64,000 nt of DNA from contig CAJUKR010000001.1 of the NCBI GenBank assembly GCA_910587025.1, forward strand, positions 32,960 to 96,959, written 5' to 3'. Origin of the DNA: an uncultured Christensenellaceae bacterium (lineage in GTDB: Bacteria > Bacillota > Clostridia > Christensenellales > Pumilibacteraceae). The notes under the pieces were generated by a model that saw only the letters and a list, made by a program, of their open reading frames with translations, did not search any database and had not been told where the DNA came from. Below, in pieces: positions 18,506-26,658 of the stretch; positions within the stretch are counted from its first letter, which is position 1; every line of letters begins with the position of its first letter. The translations under genes were made by a program, and so were the position numbers.

Positions 18506-19467
18506 ACGACCACCGCCGATGAGAAGTATATCACTATCGTAATGAACAGATATGTCACCATAGACGCGACAAGCGTACCGTCTATACGGTCGAGCGCGCC
18601 GCCGTGTCCAGGTATCAACGTGCCGTAATCCTTGATCTCGCAGAAACGTTTGATATAAGAAGCCATGAGATCGCCGACCTCGGTCGCGATCGCAACGCAC
18701 AGTCCGAGCGACAGATACAGCGCAAGGCTGATAAATACGTTTTCGTTAAATCCCGTGAGTCCGAACACACCGGTAAACGAAAGCGCAAATACGAGCGCCG
18801 CCGCGACCATGCCGCCGAACAATCCTCCGATCGCGCCCGAGACAGTCTTTTTCGGGCTTATGATGGGAGCGAGTTTCGGACCTTTGAAAAGTTTTCCGAC
18901 GAACAGCGCGAAAATGTCCGCGCCCGCCCCGCATGCGAAAGTCATTATGATCGCAATGGGGCGATAGTTCGGCGCAAACGAACCGGAAGCGTACGGGTCG
19001 TATTGCCACCCGGTAAACGCCAATCCCGCGTCAGCACCAGAAAAATAGTTCAACCCGATAAAGTATACCATGATACCCACGGGATAAATCATGCAGATGA
19101 ACGTGCTTATAACGTTTTCGAAAGTATGTTTGGAGCTTGCCATATTTACGATAAAGCAAACAATAAACATTGCGATCAGAACTACGAAAAACGCCGTAAT
19201 ACCGCCGTAACCGTTGGAATGGAACGCCGCGTTAAGTTCGTGTACCGTTTTGAATGCGGCATAACCCACGAAAATAAATACAACTATAACGCCGAACATC
19301 GGCTTACTGTACTTGTTTTCTATGGCGCGAGTCATTTCGTATGCCGTAAGGATCATAAGCAATACTATAAAAGCGTCGTAGATCTCAGCCACAACGTACT
19401 GCGACAGAAACAGCACCAACGCCATTATCGCCAATAATACAATTCCGAATATTACTCTGTTTTTCAT
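18502..19467 (-). CDS. cdsA: Phosphatidate cytidylyltransferase
   Basis: A 321-residue polytopic membrane enzyme making CDP-diacylglycerol for phospholipid synthesis. The family signature is clear near the C-terminus: GDLMASYIKR followed by KDYGTLIPGHGGALDRID. About eight membrane helices are visible. It shares one base with the uppS stop, a coupled arrangement. Confidence 0.95.
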   Translation of the reverse strand: MKNRVIFGIVLLAIMALVLFLSQYVVAEIYDAFIVLLMILTAYEMTRAIENKYSKPMFGVIVVFIFVGYAAFKTVHELNAAFHSNGYGGITAFFVVLIAMFIVCFIVNMASSKHTFENVISTFICMIYPVGIMVYFIGLNYFSGADAGLAFTGWQYDPYASGSFAPNYRPIAIIMTFACGAGADIFALFVGKLFKGPKLAPIISPKKTVSGAIGGLFGGMVAAALVFALSFTGVFGLTGFNENVFISLALYLSLGLCVAIATEVGDLMASYIKRFCEIKDYGTLIPGHGGALDRIDGTLVASMVTYLFITIVIYFSSAVVV

Positions 19468-20159
19468 TACTCCGATATTTTTCCGAATCTTCTGTCGGTA
19501 GCCGAATAGTCGGCAATGATCTTGTCAAGCTCGGCTTCCGAAAAATCGGGCCAAAGCGTATCCACGAAATATATTTCCGAGTATGCCGACTGATAAAGCA
19601 AAAAATTACTTATGCGATGTTCGCCGCCCGTCCTGACTATAATGTCGGGATCGGGCATTCCGCCCGTATACAACACTTCGGAAATGTCCTGTTCGGTAAT
19701 CTCGGTCTTGCCCGAAAGCGAATTCACCGCTCGGACGATCTCCGCTCTTCCTCCGTAATTGAAACAGATATTGAGAACTCCTCCGCCCAGTCCGTGTGTC
19801 TTTTCGTATGCATCGGATACCAAAGCAACGGTTTCCTCGTCCAGCACAGACACATCGCCGAGAACATTCAGACTTATGTTTTTTCGCGTAAGGATCGGAA
19901 TATTCTTTTTCAGATACTTTTTGAAAAGTCCAAGCAAGCCCGAAACTTCGCTTTCGGGTCTTCCCCAATTTTCCGTCGAGAACGCAAACAAAGTCAGATA
20001 GCCGATCCCGCGCGAAAATACCGCGTCCGCTATCCTGTCTATCGTCTTTACACCTTCGCGATGTCCCAAACTGCGCGGCATATGGCGGTTTTTCGCCCAT
20101 CTGCCGTTGCCGTCCATGATTATCGCTATATGCGAAGGATAACGGGCATCAGATTTCAA
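19467..20159 (-). CDS. uppS: Undecaprenyl diphosphate synthase
   Basis: A 230-residue cis-prenyltransferase with the signature IAIIMDGNGRWA near residue 12 (catalytic Asp), TLFAFSTENWGR, and a C-terminal DIIVRTGGEHRISNFLLYQ. It makes the C55 lipid carrier for the cell wall. The start overlaps frr by 11 bp. The order frr-uppS-cdsA-dxr-rseP is standard. Confidence 0.97.
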   Translation of the reverse strand: MKSDARYPSHIAIIMDGNGRWAKNRHMPRSLGHREGVKTIDRIADAVFSRGIGYLTLFAFSTENWGRPESEVSGLLGLFKKYLKKNIPILTRKNISLNVLGDVSVLDEETVALVSDAYEKTHGLGGGVLNICFNYGGRAEIVRAVNSLSGKTEITEQDISEVLYTGGMPDPDIIVRTGGEHRISNFLLYQSAYSEIYFVDTLWPDFSEAELDKIIADYSATDRRFGKISE

Positions 20160-20715
20160 GGATCTCTTTTTCCTTATCCTTGCTCATCTCGTCGGTAGAC
20201 GCGATGTACTTGTCGAGATATTTCTGAACGTCCTTTTCGAATCCCGCAAGCTCGTCTTCGGAAAAATTCAGATCTTTTTTAAGTTTCTTCGCTCTGTCCA
20301 GACTGTCGCGACGTTCGTTTCTGAGAACGACTTTGCAGTCTTCGGACATCTTCTTGACCTGTTTGACGAGATCCTTTCGTCTTTCTTCCGTAAGCTGCGG
20401 GAAAACAAGACGGATAACCTTTCCGTCATCGGTCGGATTGATACCGATATCGGAAGCAGCGATAGCCTTGACGGTTTCTTTCGCCGCGCTTCTGTCGAAC
20501 AGGTTTATAACAAGCATACGCGGTTCGGGTACCGAAATATTCGCCATTTGCTTAAGCGGCGTCTGAGATCCGTAATAATCGACGGTTATATTGTCGAGAA
20601 TTTTCGGGTTTGCCCTGCCTGCGCGTACGGTAACATACTCGCCCGACAAATGGTTGATTGCTTTCTCGAGTTTCTCCTCGAGATTGAAAAGCTCTTCTTC
20701 GAGTTCGGGTAACAT
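20149..20715 (-). CDS. frr: Ribosome recycling factor
   Basis: A 188-residue RRF. Typical marks are VRAGRANPKILDNI near residue 31, the YYGSQTPLKQMANISVPEPR segment split over strands, and the long helical ends. It splits post-termination ribosomes. GGAGG lies upstream of the ATG at 20715, and a promoter at 20737-20765 precedes it. Confidence 0.97.
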   Translation of the reverse strand: MLPELEEELFNLEEKLEKAINHLSGEYVTVRAGRANPKILDNITVDYYGSQTPLKQMANISVPEPRMLVINLFDRSAAKETVKAIAASDIGINPTDDGKVIRLVFPQLTEERRKDLVKQVKKMSEDCKVVLRNERRDSLDRAKKLKKDLNFSEDELAGFEKDVQKYLDKYIASTDEMSKDKEKEILEI

Positions 20716-20736
20716 ATTCTTCCTCCGATTTTTACC

Positions 20737-20765
20737 AGTATATCATAATCTTATGCAAGTCGCAA
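20737..20765 (-). promoter_or_regulatory. Promoter upstream of frr
   Basis: TTGCGA (20765-20760), a 17-bp spacer and TATACT (20742-20737), with an extended TG before the -10 box on the minus strand. It lies at the tail end of pyrH and could start the frr-uppS-cdsA-dxr-rseP-ispG unit. Confidence 0.7.
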
Positions 20766-20771
20766 GCTATT

Positions 20772-21467
20772 TCAGCCTATATACGTGCCGATTTTTTCAC
20801 CCATAGCGGCTTTTACGATGCTGTTCGGCTCGTCGAGAGCAAACGTGATGATGGGGATATTATTCTCCATACACGTCGTGATCGCAGTCGTATCGAGCGC
20901 CACAAGTCTGCGGTTGATCACCTCGAGATAGGAAAGTTTATCCAGCTTTTTCGCATCGGGATTCTTTTTCGGATCGCTGTCGTATACGCCGTCCACGTTT
21001 TTCGCCATGAGAAGCGCGCCCGCGCCGATTTCGGCGGCACGGAGAGCGGCACCCGTATCGGTGGAGAAATAGGGATTGCCCGTTCCGCAGGCAAACAATA
21101 CAATGCGTCCCATCTCGAAATGACGGAGCGCCTTACGGAACAAAAACGGTTCCGCAACGGCAGGTATGGAAAGCGCGGTTTGCAAACGCGTCTGCACGCC
21201 TTTCTTTTCGATCGCGTCCTGAAGCGCGAGCCCGTTCATTATCGTGGCAAGCATGCCCATATGGTCTGCCGTAACGCGATTCATATTCGTGCCCTGGCGT
21301 CCGCGCCAGAAATTACCTCCGCCCATGACGACCGCAACTTCGATACCCTTATTATGGAGTTCTACGATCTGAGACACGACATGTTCGACCATCGAGGGAT
21401 CGATACCCGATCCGCTGTCACCGGCAAGTGCCTCGCCGCTGATTTTCAGAAGAATTCTCTTATACAT
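20772..21467 (-). CDS. pyrH: UMP kinase
   Basis: A 231-residue UMP kinase of the amino-acid kinase fold, with KISGEALAGDSG near the N-terminus, GGGNFWRG near residue 55 and TDTGAALRAAEI near 140. The start at 21467 (GGAGAG upstream) is preferred over the in-frame ATG at 21503, which lies within the upstream terminator. It is the third gene of rpsB-tsf-pyrH. Confidence 0.96.
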   Translation of the reverse strand: MYKRILLKISGEALAGDSGSGIDPSMVEHVVSQIVELHNKGIEVAVVMGGGNFWRGRQGTNMNRVTADHMGMLATIMNGLALQDAIEKKGVQTRLQTALSIPAVAEPFLFRKALRHFEMGRIVLFACGTGNPYFSTDTGAALRAAEIGAGALLMAKNVDGVYDSDPKKNPDAKKLDKLSYLEVINRRLVALDTTAITTCMENNIPIITFALDEPNSIVKAAMGEKIGTYIG

Positions 21468-21490
21468 TGCTCTCTCCATGTGATTTTTAA

Positions 21491-21518
21491 GAAAAAGGAA
21501 CACCGAAGCGTTCCTTTT
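21491..21518 (-). terminator. Intrinsic terminator between tsf and pyrH
   Basis: The stem AAAAGGAAC pairs with GTTCCTTTT across an 8-base loop, with a run of five T after it on the minus strand. It starts only 6 bp after the tsf stop and 24 bp before the pyrH start, so pyrH depends on read-through or on a promoter I do not see. Confidence 0.75.
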
Positions 21519-21523
21519 AAGTT

Positions 21524-22444
21524 TTATTTTCCGGACATCTTTGCGACTTCCTCTGCGAGATTGTCGACTTTCTTTTCCAGCCCCTCGCCCATTACGAGGC
21601 GAACGAACTTATTGAGTTTGATTTTCGTTCCCGTCGCTTTGGAAACGTTTGCGACGAGCTGCGCCACGGTGACCGAAGAATCTTTCGCAAAAGGCTGATC
21701 GACGAGACAATTCTCCTTAAGGCTCTTCTGCAGTCTGCCGACAAGCATTTTTTCGAGAATGTCGTCGGGCTTGTTCGCGTTCTTGGGATCGTTCTTTGCC
21801 TGAACGAGAAGTATAGCCTTTTCTTTTTCGATATAATCGGCGGGCACTTCGGACACATCGACGTGAGAAGGCGAGAACGCCGCGATGTGCATTGCGATGT
21901 CATGCGCCATTTCTTTGATCTCCGCGGAAGCGGGCTTATCCGTTTCCACTTCGAGCATAACGCCGATCTTACCGCCGTTGTGAAGATAAATTTCCTCAAC
22001 GCCCTCTTTAACTTCGAATTTCTCGAAGCGGCGGGCGGTAATCTTCTCACCGCATTTTGCGGTTTCCGCGTTCATAAGTTCGGTAACGGTGCTTCCGTCG
22101 ATTTCGGTTTCGAGCAAAGCGTCAACGGATGCGGGCGCGTTGTCGGCAACGCCTTTGGCAACTTTTGATACAAGCGCGCGGAAACCGTCCGTATTGGCTA
22201 CGAAATCGGTTTCGCAGTTAAGCTCCACAAGTACGCCGACATGATCGGACGTATAACCGCCGATAAGTCCCTCGCTTGCGATGCGGCTTGCTTTCTTTGC
22301 CGCGATCGATACGCCTATTTCTCTGAGATATTCGACTGCCTTTTCCTTGTCGCCGTCGGTATGAGTGAGAGCTTTTTTGCAGTCCATCATTCCGGCGCCG
22401 GTGATCTCACGGAGTTCGGCAACGTCCTTAGCTGTAAAATTCAT
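21524..22444 (-). CDS. tsf: Elongation factor Ts
   Basis: A 306-residue EF-Ts, the nucleotide exchange factor of EF-Tu. The N-terminal UBA-like domain carries LREITGAGMMDCKKAL, and the core contains ELNCETDFVAN. Length and position after rpsB are standard. A terminator follows the stop. Confidence 0.97.
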   Translation of the reverse strand: MNFTAKDVAELREITGAGMMDCKKALTHTDGDKEKAVEYLREIGVSIAAKKASRIASEGLIGGYTSDHVGVLVELNCETDFVANTDGFRALVSKVAKGVADNAPASVDALLETEIDGSTVTELMNAETAKCGEKITARRFEKFEVKEGVEEIYLHNGGKIGVMLEVETDKPASAEIKEMAHDIAMHIAAFSPSHVDVSEVPADYIEKEKAILLVQAKNDPKNANKPDDILEKMLVGRLQKSLKENCLVDQPFAKDSSVTVAQLVANVSKATGTKIKLNKFVRLVMGEGLEKKVDNLAEEVAKMSGK

Positions 22445-22470
22445 ATTATCGTTCCTCCGATATTATTCGA

Positions 22471-23238
22471 TTATTCCGCGTCGCCGGACTGAGCCTCGGC
22501 GACGGTAGCGACTGCCTGAGCGGCTTCCGCTCTTTTCTGAGCGAGCGCTTCCTCGCCCTCTCTCGATTCGATAACGGCGTCAGCCATTGCGCCCGCGATA
22601 AGTTTGATGGCGCGGATAGCGTCGTCGTTGCCGGGAATAACGTAATCCACTTCGTCGGGATCGCAGTTGGTGTCCACGATGCCTACGATGGGTATATTGA
22701 GCTTACGCGCTTCCGCAACCGCAAGATGCTCTTTCTTGGGATCGACGACAAAGAGCGCCCCGGGAAGGCTGCGCATATCTTTGATACCGCCGAGATTCGT
22801 TTCGAGCTTGTCGCGCTCCTGCGTGAGCTGCATGACTTCCTTTTTAGGAAGAAGCGAAAATTCGTTCATGCTCTCCATCTGATTGAGCTTGTTGAGACGA
22901 TCGATTCTCGAACGGATCGTCGAAAAGTTCGTCAGCGTACCGCCCAACCAACGCGCGGTAATGTAGTACATGCCGCAACGCTGAGCTTCGGTCGCGATCG
23001 CTTCCTGAGCCTGTTTCTTCGTTCCTACGAAGAGAATCGATTTACCGCTGTCGGCTACGCTCTTGATAAAGTTGTAAGCCTCGTCGATAAGACCGACCGT
23101 TTTTTCGAGGTTGATGATATAAATATCGTTCCTCGCGGTGTAGATGTACTTCTTCATTTTGGGATTCCACTTTCTCGTGGCGTGACCGAAGTGTACACCT
23201 GCTTCCAGCAACTGTTTCATCGAAACTACGTTTGCCAT
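22471..23238 (-). CDS. rpsB: 30S ribosomal protein S2
   Basis: A 255-residue S2 with [20 protein letters not shown] at its N-terminus and an Ala/Glu-rich C-terminal tail. The ATG at 23238 has AGGAGG upstream. An in-frame ATG at 23319 would lie in the leader and give no family similarity. It is the first gene of rpsB-tsf-pyrH, driven by the promoter at 23345-23374. The leader of about 100 nt has no known motif I can confirm. Confidence 0.97.
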   Translation of the reverse strand: MANVVSMKQLLEAGVHFGHATRKWNPKMKKYIYTARNDIYIINLEKTVGLIDEAYNFIKSVADSGKSILFVGTKKQAQEAIATEAQRCGMYYITARWLGGTLTNFSTIRSRIDRLNKLNQMESMNEFSLLPKKEVMQLTQERDKLETNLGGIKDMRSLPGALFVVDPKKEHLAVAEARKLNIPIVGIVDTNCDPDEVDYVIPGNDDAIRAIKLIAGAMADAVIESREGEEALAQKRAEAAQAVATVAEAQSGDAE

Positions 23239-23344
23239 TTTGTTCCTCCTGTTAAGCCTCCCCGCCGCTTGAATTTTGCCCGAGGTCACGGAAATTTTCC
23301 GCACAGTCACGGACGGCAAAGCGGGTGCGTATTCAAACGCAATA

Positions 23345-23374
23345 ATTATAACACAAAGAAGTACCGGAAAGCAA
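23345..23374 (-). promoter_or_regulatory. Promoter of rpsB
   Basis: On the minus strand TTGCTT (23374-23369) and TATAAT (23350-23345) are 18 bp apart, with an extended TG. The -35 box lies in the loop of the terminator of the upstream gene. Confidence 0.75.
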
Positions 23375-23392
23375 ACGTTTTTCGGTACTTCT
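23357..23392 (-). terminator. Terminator-like hairpin after the DUF1292 gene
   Basis: A 10-bp stem (AGAAGTACCG with CGGTACTTCT) follows the DUF1292 stop on the minus strand. The tail is only moderately T-rich, and the hairpin overlaps the rpsB promoter. Confidence 0.6.
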
Positions 23393-23426
23393 GTATAGCT
23401 TTATTGCGAATATTTTACTTAAAATG

Positions 23427-23771
23427 TCATTCTTTTTTACCGCAATCGCCCGCCGAAGGACAACCCTCGCAGGATTCGTCGCACTCTCCGTCCGAAGTGG
23501 CGCGGAGATACTCTTCGAACACCGCTTCCTGCACGGCTTCGTCTTCTACGGGATAGAAGAAATCGTCGTCTTCCCCTTCCGTTTCCTCGATCCTGAATAT
23601 TACGACTTCGTCGTCAGCAATTCCGTCGATTTCTTCCGCGGGCTGAAGAAGAGCGTAAAGCTCGCCCTCGTATTCCACAACGGCAACCTCATAAAAATCC
23701 ATGGGTTTATCTTCCTCGTCAAAGAGGGTGATGATTTCTTCGTCGTCGATAAGTTGTACTTTCTCGTCCAT
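23427..23771 (-). CDS. DUF1292 (YrzB-like) protein
   Basis: A 114-residue acidic protein of the DUF1292 family, which is found next to ruvX in Firmicutes (yrrK-yrzB in Bacillus). The fold region is about residues 10-65 (ITLFDEEDKPMDFYEVAVV, VVIFRI). The C-terminal tail holds four cysteines (CDESCEGC and GDC), suggesting metal binding, as inference. It has a 3-bp gap to ruvX and AAGGAG before the ATG. Function is unknown. Confidence 0.88.
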   Translation of the reverse strand: MDEKVQLIDDEEIITLFDEEDKPMDFYEVAVVEYEGELYALLQPAEEIDGIADDEVVIFRIEETEGEDDDFFYPVEDEAVQEAVFEEYLRATSDGECDESCEGCPSAGDCGKKE

Positions 23772-23774
23772 ATT

Positions 23775-24197
23775 TTACTCCTTGCGCGTTTTTGCCGCGC
23801 TCATATAATCACTTAATATTATTTGCGCCGACAGCTTGTCGGTATACTTTTTCATGTCTCTCTTTTTTACCCCGCCCTCGGCAAGGTATTCTTCGGCTTC
23901 GAGCGTAGTCCATCGCTCGTCGTAATATTCGACCGTCAATCCCGTTACTCTTCCCAGTACGCGCCCGAACGCACGGGTCTTCGAAGCTCTCTCTCCTTCC
24001 GTCCCGTCCGGCATGAGCGGCAAGCCGATAATTATTTTTTCGACCCCGTCGTCCGCAACGATCTTTTCCGCGACCGAAACGGCGTCCCTCATACTTTTCA
24101 CCTTTACGGATGAAAGAGGATATGCAAGGATCTCTTCCGTATCGCTTTCGGCAAAACCGACATATCGGTCGCCGTAATCTATTCCGAGAAGTTTCAT
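23775..24197 (-). CDS. ruvX: RuvX / YqgF family Holliday junction resolvase-like protein
   Basis: A 140-residue RNase H-fold protein with the first catalytic aspartate in LGIDYGDRYVG (Asp6), IIIGLPLMPDGTEG near residue 68 and a final Asp region (KLSAQIILSDYM). Members act in 16S rRNA 5'-end processing. The ATG at 24197 lies only 7 bases after the TATAAT box and no ribosome-binding site precedes it, so the mRNA may be leaderless. An in-frame ATG at 24236 would lie upstream of the promoter. Confidence 0.93.
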   Translation of the reverse strand: MKLLGIDYGDRYVGFAESDTEEILAYPLSSVKVKSMRDAVSVAEKIVADDGVEKIIIGLPLMPDGTEGERASKTRAFGRVLGRVTGLTVEYYDERWTTLEAEEYLAEGGVKKRDMKKYTDKLSAQIILSDYMSAAKTRKE

Positions 24198-24204
24198 TAT
24201 TCGT

Positions 24205-24233
24205 ATTATACCATATCGGACAATGATTGTAAA
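24205..24233 (-). promoter_or_regulatory. Promoter of ruvX
   Basis: TTTACA (24233-24228), a 17-bp spacer and TATAAT (24210-24205) with an extended TG on the minus strand. The predicted start of transcription coincides with the ruvX ATG. Confidence 0.85.
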
Positions 24234-24258
24234 CAAAAAAGCGGAAATATTTCCGCCT
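24234..24258 (-). terminator. Terminator of the isc operon
   Basis: GCGGAAATATTTCCGC (24241-24256), a self-complementary stem, is followed on the minus strand by six T. It lies just after the stop of the Cys-rich gene and overlaps the -35 side of the ruvX promoter region. Confidence 0.8.
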
Positions 24259-24264
24259 TGTTTG

Positions 24265-24489
24265 TTAATTGCCGGATTCGCAATTACCGTTTTCGCAACA
24301 ATCGCAGTTGCAATCGCTTCCGCATTCGCATTGCATCGAAGCCGCCTGACCGCCGTTCTGCATTTCTTTCATCTTGGATCCGACTGCCTGAGTCACATCG
24401 TCGACGAGCTGCTTGCACGGCTTGCACGTTTTGACAAGTACGGCGCCGAGTGCGACTCCCGCCGTAAGCCCTATGAGCATACCTTTCAT
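24265..24489 (-). CDS. Small membrane-anchored cysteine-rich protein
   Basis: A 74-residue protein. Residues 4-19 form a hydrophobic anchor, followed by a CxxC (Cys22, Cys25), a short helix, and a tail with seven cysteines at 54-70 (CECGSDCNCDCCENGNC). The ATG at 24489 has GGAGGTG three bases before it. It follows iscU and is the last gene before the operon terminator. The N-terminus recalls YtxH-like proteins and the tail a metallothionein. I do not recognise a named family. A role in binding iron or other metals for the Isc system is inference. Confidence 0.75.
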   Translation of the reverse strand: MKGMLIGLTAGVALGAVLVKTCKPCKQLVDDVTQAVGSKMKEMQNGGQAASMQCECGSDCNCDCCENGNCESGN

Positions 24490-24492
24490 AAA

Positions 24493-24521
24493 CACCTCCG
24501 TTTTTATTCTTTGCGGAGGCG
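24493..24521 (-). promoter_or_regulatory. Hairpin burying the ribosome-binding site of the Cys-rich gene
   Basis: On the minus strand CGCCTCCG (24521-24514) can pair with CGGAGGTG (24500-24493) over eight positions including one G-U, with a 13-base loop. The second arm is the Shine-Dalgarno sequence of the Cys-rich gene. No T-run follows, so it is not a simple terminator. Confidence 0.55.
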
Positions 24522-24553
24522 GAAATATTATGCGTCTTTTCTTAAGCAAAAAA

Positions 24554-24955
24554 TTATCTTGCCGAAGGCTCCGCGACCGCGCCTTCCTTCTTATAATTTT
24601 CAAGATAGTTTTTGATCGCCGCCTTTATCGCGCCTTCGGCGAGGACGGAACAGTGTATCTTCTGCGCGGGAAGACCGCCGAGTTCCTCCACCACTTCGCG
24701 GTTCGTCAACGCAAGAGCCTCATCCACTGTCTTGCCCTTGATCATTTTCGTGGCTATCGACGACGTTGCGACCGCCGCCGCGCAACCGTACGTCTGAAAC
24801 CTGACTTCCTCTATGATACCGTTTTCTATACGCATGGTTATCTTCATAATGTCGCCGCAAGCCGCGTTGCCGACCTGACCGACGGCGTTTGCGTTCTCCA
24901 CCTCTCCGACGTTCGCGGGAGCGCGGAACTCGTTCATTACTTTTTCGTTGTACAT
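24554..24955 (-). CDS. iscU: Iron-sulfur cluster scaffold IscU/NifU
   Basis: A 133-residue scaffold protein with the three cluster cysteines at 33 (NAACGD), 58 (YGCAAA) and 102 (KIHCS) and the stabilising Asp35. It receives sulfur from the cysteine desulfurase encoded upstream. This is the short, single-domain NifU-N form common in Clostridia. It is part of the iscR-iscS-iscU unit. Confidence 0.95.
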   Translation of the reverse strand: MYNEKVMNEFRAPANVGEVENANAVGQVGNAACGDIMKITMRIENGIIEEVRFQTYGCAAAVATSSIATKMIKGKTVDEALALTNREVVEELGGLPAQKIHCSVLAEGAIKAAIKNYLENYKKEGAVAEPSAR

Positions 24956-24995
24956 AATATATTTATCTCCTTGGATTCCGAATAAACGTCTTAAA

Positions 24996-26162
24996 TCACA
25001 ATGACGTAAGCGGGCTCATTTTACGCAGCCGCTCTACCTCGCGCTTGAGTACGTCGACTACGTAATCGACGTCGTTCTCCTCTGTATTCTTGCCGAAAGT
25101 AAAGCGTATCGAGCCGTGCGCGATCTCGACCGGCACGCCTATCGCCATGAGGACATGCGACGGTTCGAGTGACCCCGACGAGCATGCCGACCCCGACGAG
25201 CATGCTATACCCGCAAGGTCGAGGGACAACAGCAACGACTCGCCCTCGATAAATTCGAACGTCACGTTCGCATTCTGCGGAACGCGGTTTTTCATTCCGC
25301 CGTTGACGCGTATGCGCGGGATCTCCGCGCCGATCCTTTCTATGAAACGATCGCGGAGCGCGCGCACCTTTTTGTTGTTTTCTTCCATTTCTTCGACGGT
25401 GAGTCTCAGCGCTTCCGCCATTCCGACCACGGCGGGGACGTTCGTCGTCCCTCCGCGCATAGTACGCTCCTGATGTCCGCCTATCATGAACTTGTCCGGC
25501 TTTACGCCGCTCTTGACGAACAACACTCCGATGCCTTTCGGTCCGTAGATCTTATGTCCCGAAAAAGACATGAGATCCGCGTTGGTATCGCGCACATCGA
25601 TCTTCATACTGCTCATAGCCTGCACCGCGTCGGTATGAAACAATGCGCCGCGCCTATGAGCCGTTTCGGCAAGCTCTTTTACGGGCTGAACGGTACCTAT
25701 CTCGTTGTTCGCCGTCATTACGCTGACCAGTACGGTCTTGTCCGTCAATGCTTTTTCGAGCGTTTCGGGCTTTACCGTTCCGTCCGAATCGACGGGCAAA
25801 AACGTCACGTCGAAACCGTGTTTTTCCATATACTTCACGGACTCGAGAAGCGACGGATGTTCGATCTGTGTCGTGATGATATGATTGCGACCCGTTTCTT
25901 CGCGATACCTGATCGCAGTTCCTTTTACCGCCCAGTTGTTTGCTTCCGTTCCGCCCGACGTAAAATATATTTCCGTACGCTTTGCGTTTATACAATCGGC
26001 TATCGTCCGACGCGCGTTATCTACTGCGGCGGCGGCTTCTCTTCCGTAAGAATGCACCGAATTGGCGTTACCGTATATATCGGTCATATACGGCGTCATG
26101 ACTTCGAGCACACGCTTGTCTATCGGAGTCGTTGCGGCGTAATCGAGATAAACTCTTTTCAT
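24996..26162 (-). CDS. iscS: Cysteine desulfurase IscS/NifS
   Basis: A 388-residue PLP enzyme that supplies sulfur for Fe-S clusters. It begins with VYLDYAATTP, has the PLP lysine Lys204 in SFSGHKIYGPKG, and the active-site loop with Cys327. The loop sequence is a tandem ACSSGS ACSSGS, so Cys321 precedes the catalytic Cys327. The ATG at 26162 overlaps the iscR stop by 4 bp. The frame is open 125 codons further upstream, but that part lies over iscR. Confidence 0.96.
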   Translation of the reverse strand: MKRVYLDYAATTPIDKRVLEVMTPYMTDIYGNANSVHSYGREAAAAVDNARRTIADCINAKRTEIYFTSGGTEANNWAVKGTAIRYREETGRNHIITTQIEHPSLLESVKYMEKHGFDVTFLPVDSDGTVKPETLEKALTDKTVLVSVMTANNEIGTVQPVKELAETAHRRGALFHTDAVQAMSSMKIDVRDTNADLMSFSGHKIYGPKGIGVLFVKSGVKPDKFMIGGHQERTMRGGTTNVPAVVGMAEALRLTVEEMEENNKKVRALRDRFIERIGAEIPRIRVNGGMKNRVPQNANVTFEFIEGESLLLSLDLAGIACSSGSACSSGSLEPSHVLMAIGVPVEIAHGSIRFTFGKNTEENDVDYVVDVLKREVERLRKMSPLTSL

Positions 26163-26575
26163 AGATCCTCCCGCCCGTGAGCAACGCTCGCAAGCGAACT
26201 TGTTCTGAATATTTCGTTGATTTGTTTTTCTATGGCTTCGAACGTGGATTTGTCGCGGCACGACTTTCCGCACTTCTTTCCGCAACCCGGATCGAGCGTA
26301 CTTCCGCAACCGATTTCGAACGAATCGTCCACCGCGACCAGAATATCGTACAGGGAAATATCGCGAGCGGAACGCGCAAGCGAATAGCCGCCGCTCGCTC
26401 CCCGCGTGCTGACCAACACTCCCCCTTTGACAAGACTGCTCAGTATCTGCTCGAGATATTTCTCGCTCAGTTCGGCTTTTTCGGCAAGCAGCGGCAAACA
26501 GACGGGAGTTTTCTCTTCCGTCGCAATCAGCGCGCACGCCCTTATTCCGTATACCGCTCTCGATGACAGTTTCAT
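26159..26575 (-). CDS. iscR: Rrf2-family regulator of the isc operon
   Basis: A 138-residue Rrf2 protein. The N-terminal winged helix (MKLSSRAVYGIRACALIA) is followed by the family segment STRGASGGYSLAR and a cysteine cluster at 90, 98, 102 and 106 that should bind an Fe-S cluster. It is first in the operon with iscS and iscU, so it probably senses Fe-S status and represses its own promoter, by analogy with IscR. The start at 26575 has GGTAGGA upstream. Confidence 0.92.
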   Translation of the reverse strand: MKLSSRAVYGIRACALIATEEKTPVCLPLLAEKAELSEKYLEQILSSLVKGGVLVSTRGASGGYSLARSARDISLYDILVAVDDSFEIGCGSTLDPGCGKKCGKSCRDKSTFEAIEKQINEIFRTSSLASVAHGREDL

Positions 26576-26598
26576 AATTCCTACCTTTTTACTATGGT

Positions 26599-26627
26599 AT
26601 TTTATCACGACAATATGTATATGTCAA
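26599..26627 (-). promoter_or_regulatory. Promoter of the isc operon
   Basis: TTGACA (26627-26622), a 17-bp spacer and TAAAAT (26604-26599) on the minus strand. Just downstream, TACC and GGTA arms flank the likely start site and could be part of an Rrf2 operator; that part is weak. Confidence 0.85.
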
Positions 26628-26658
26628 GAAAAAGCATACCGAAACAATAGGATTTTTC

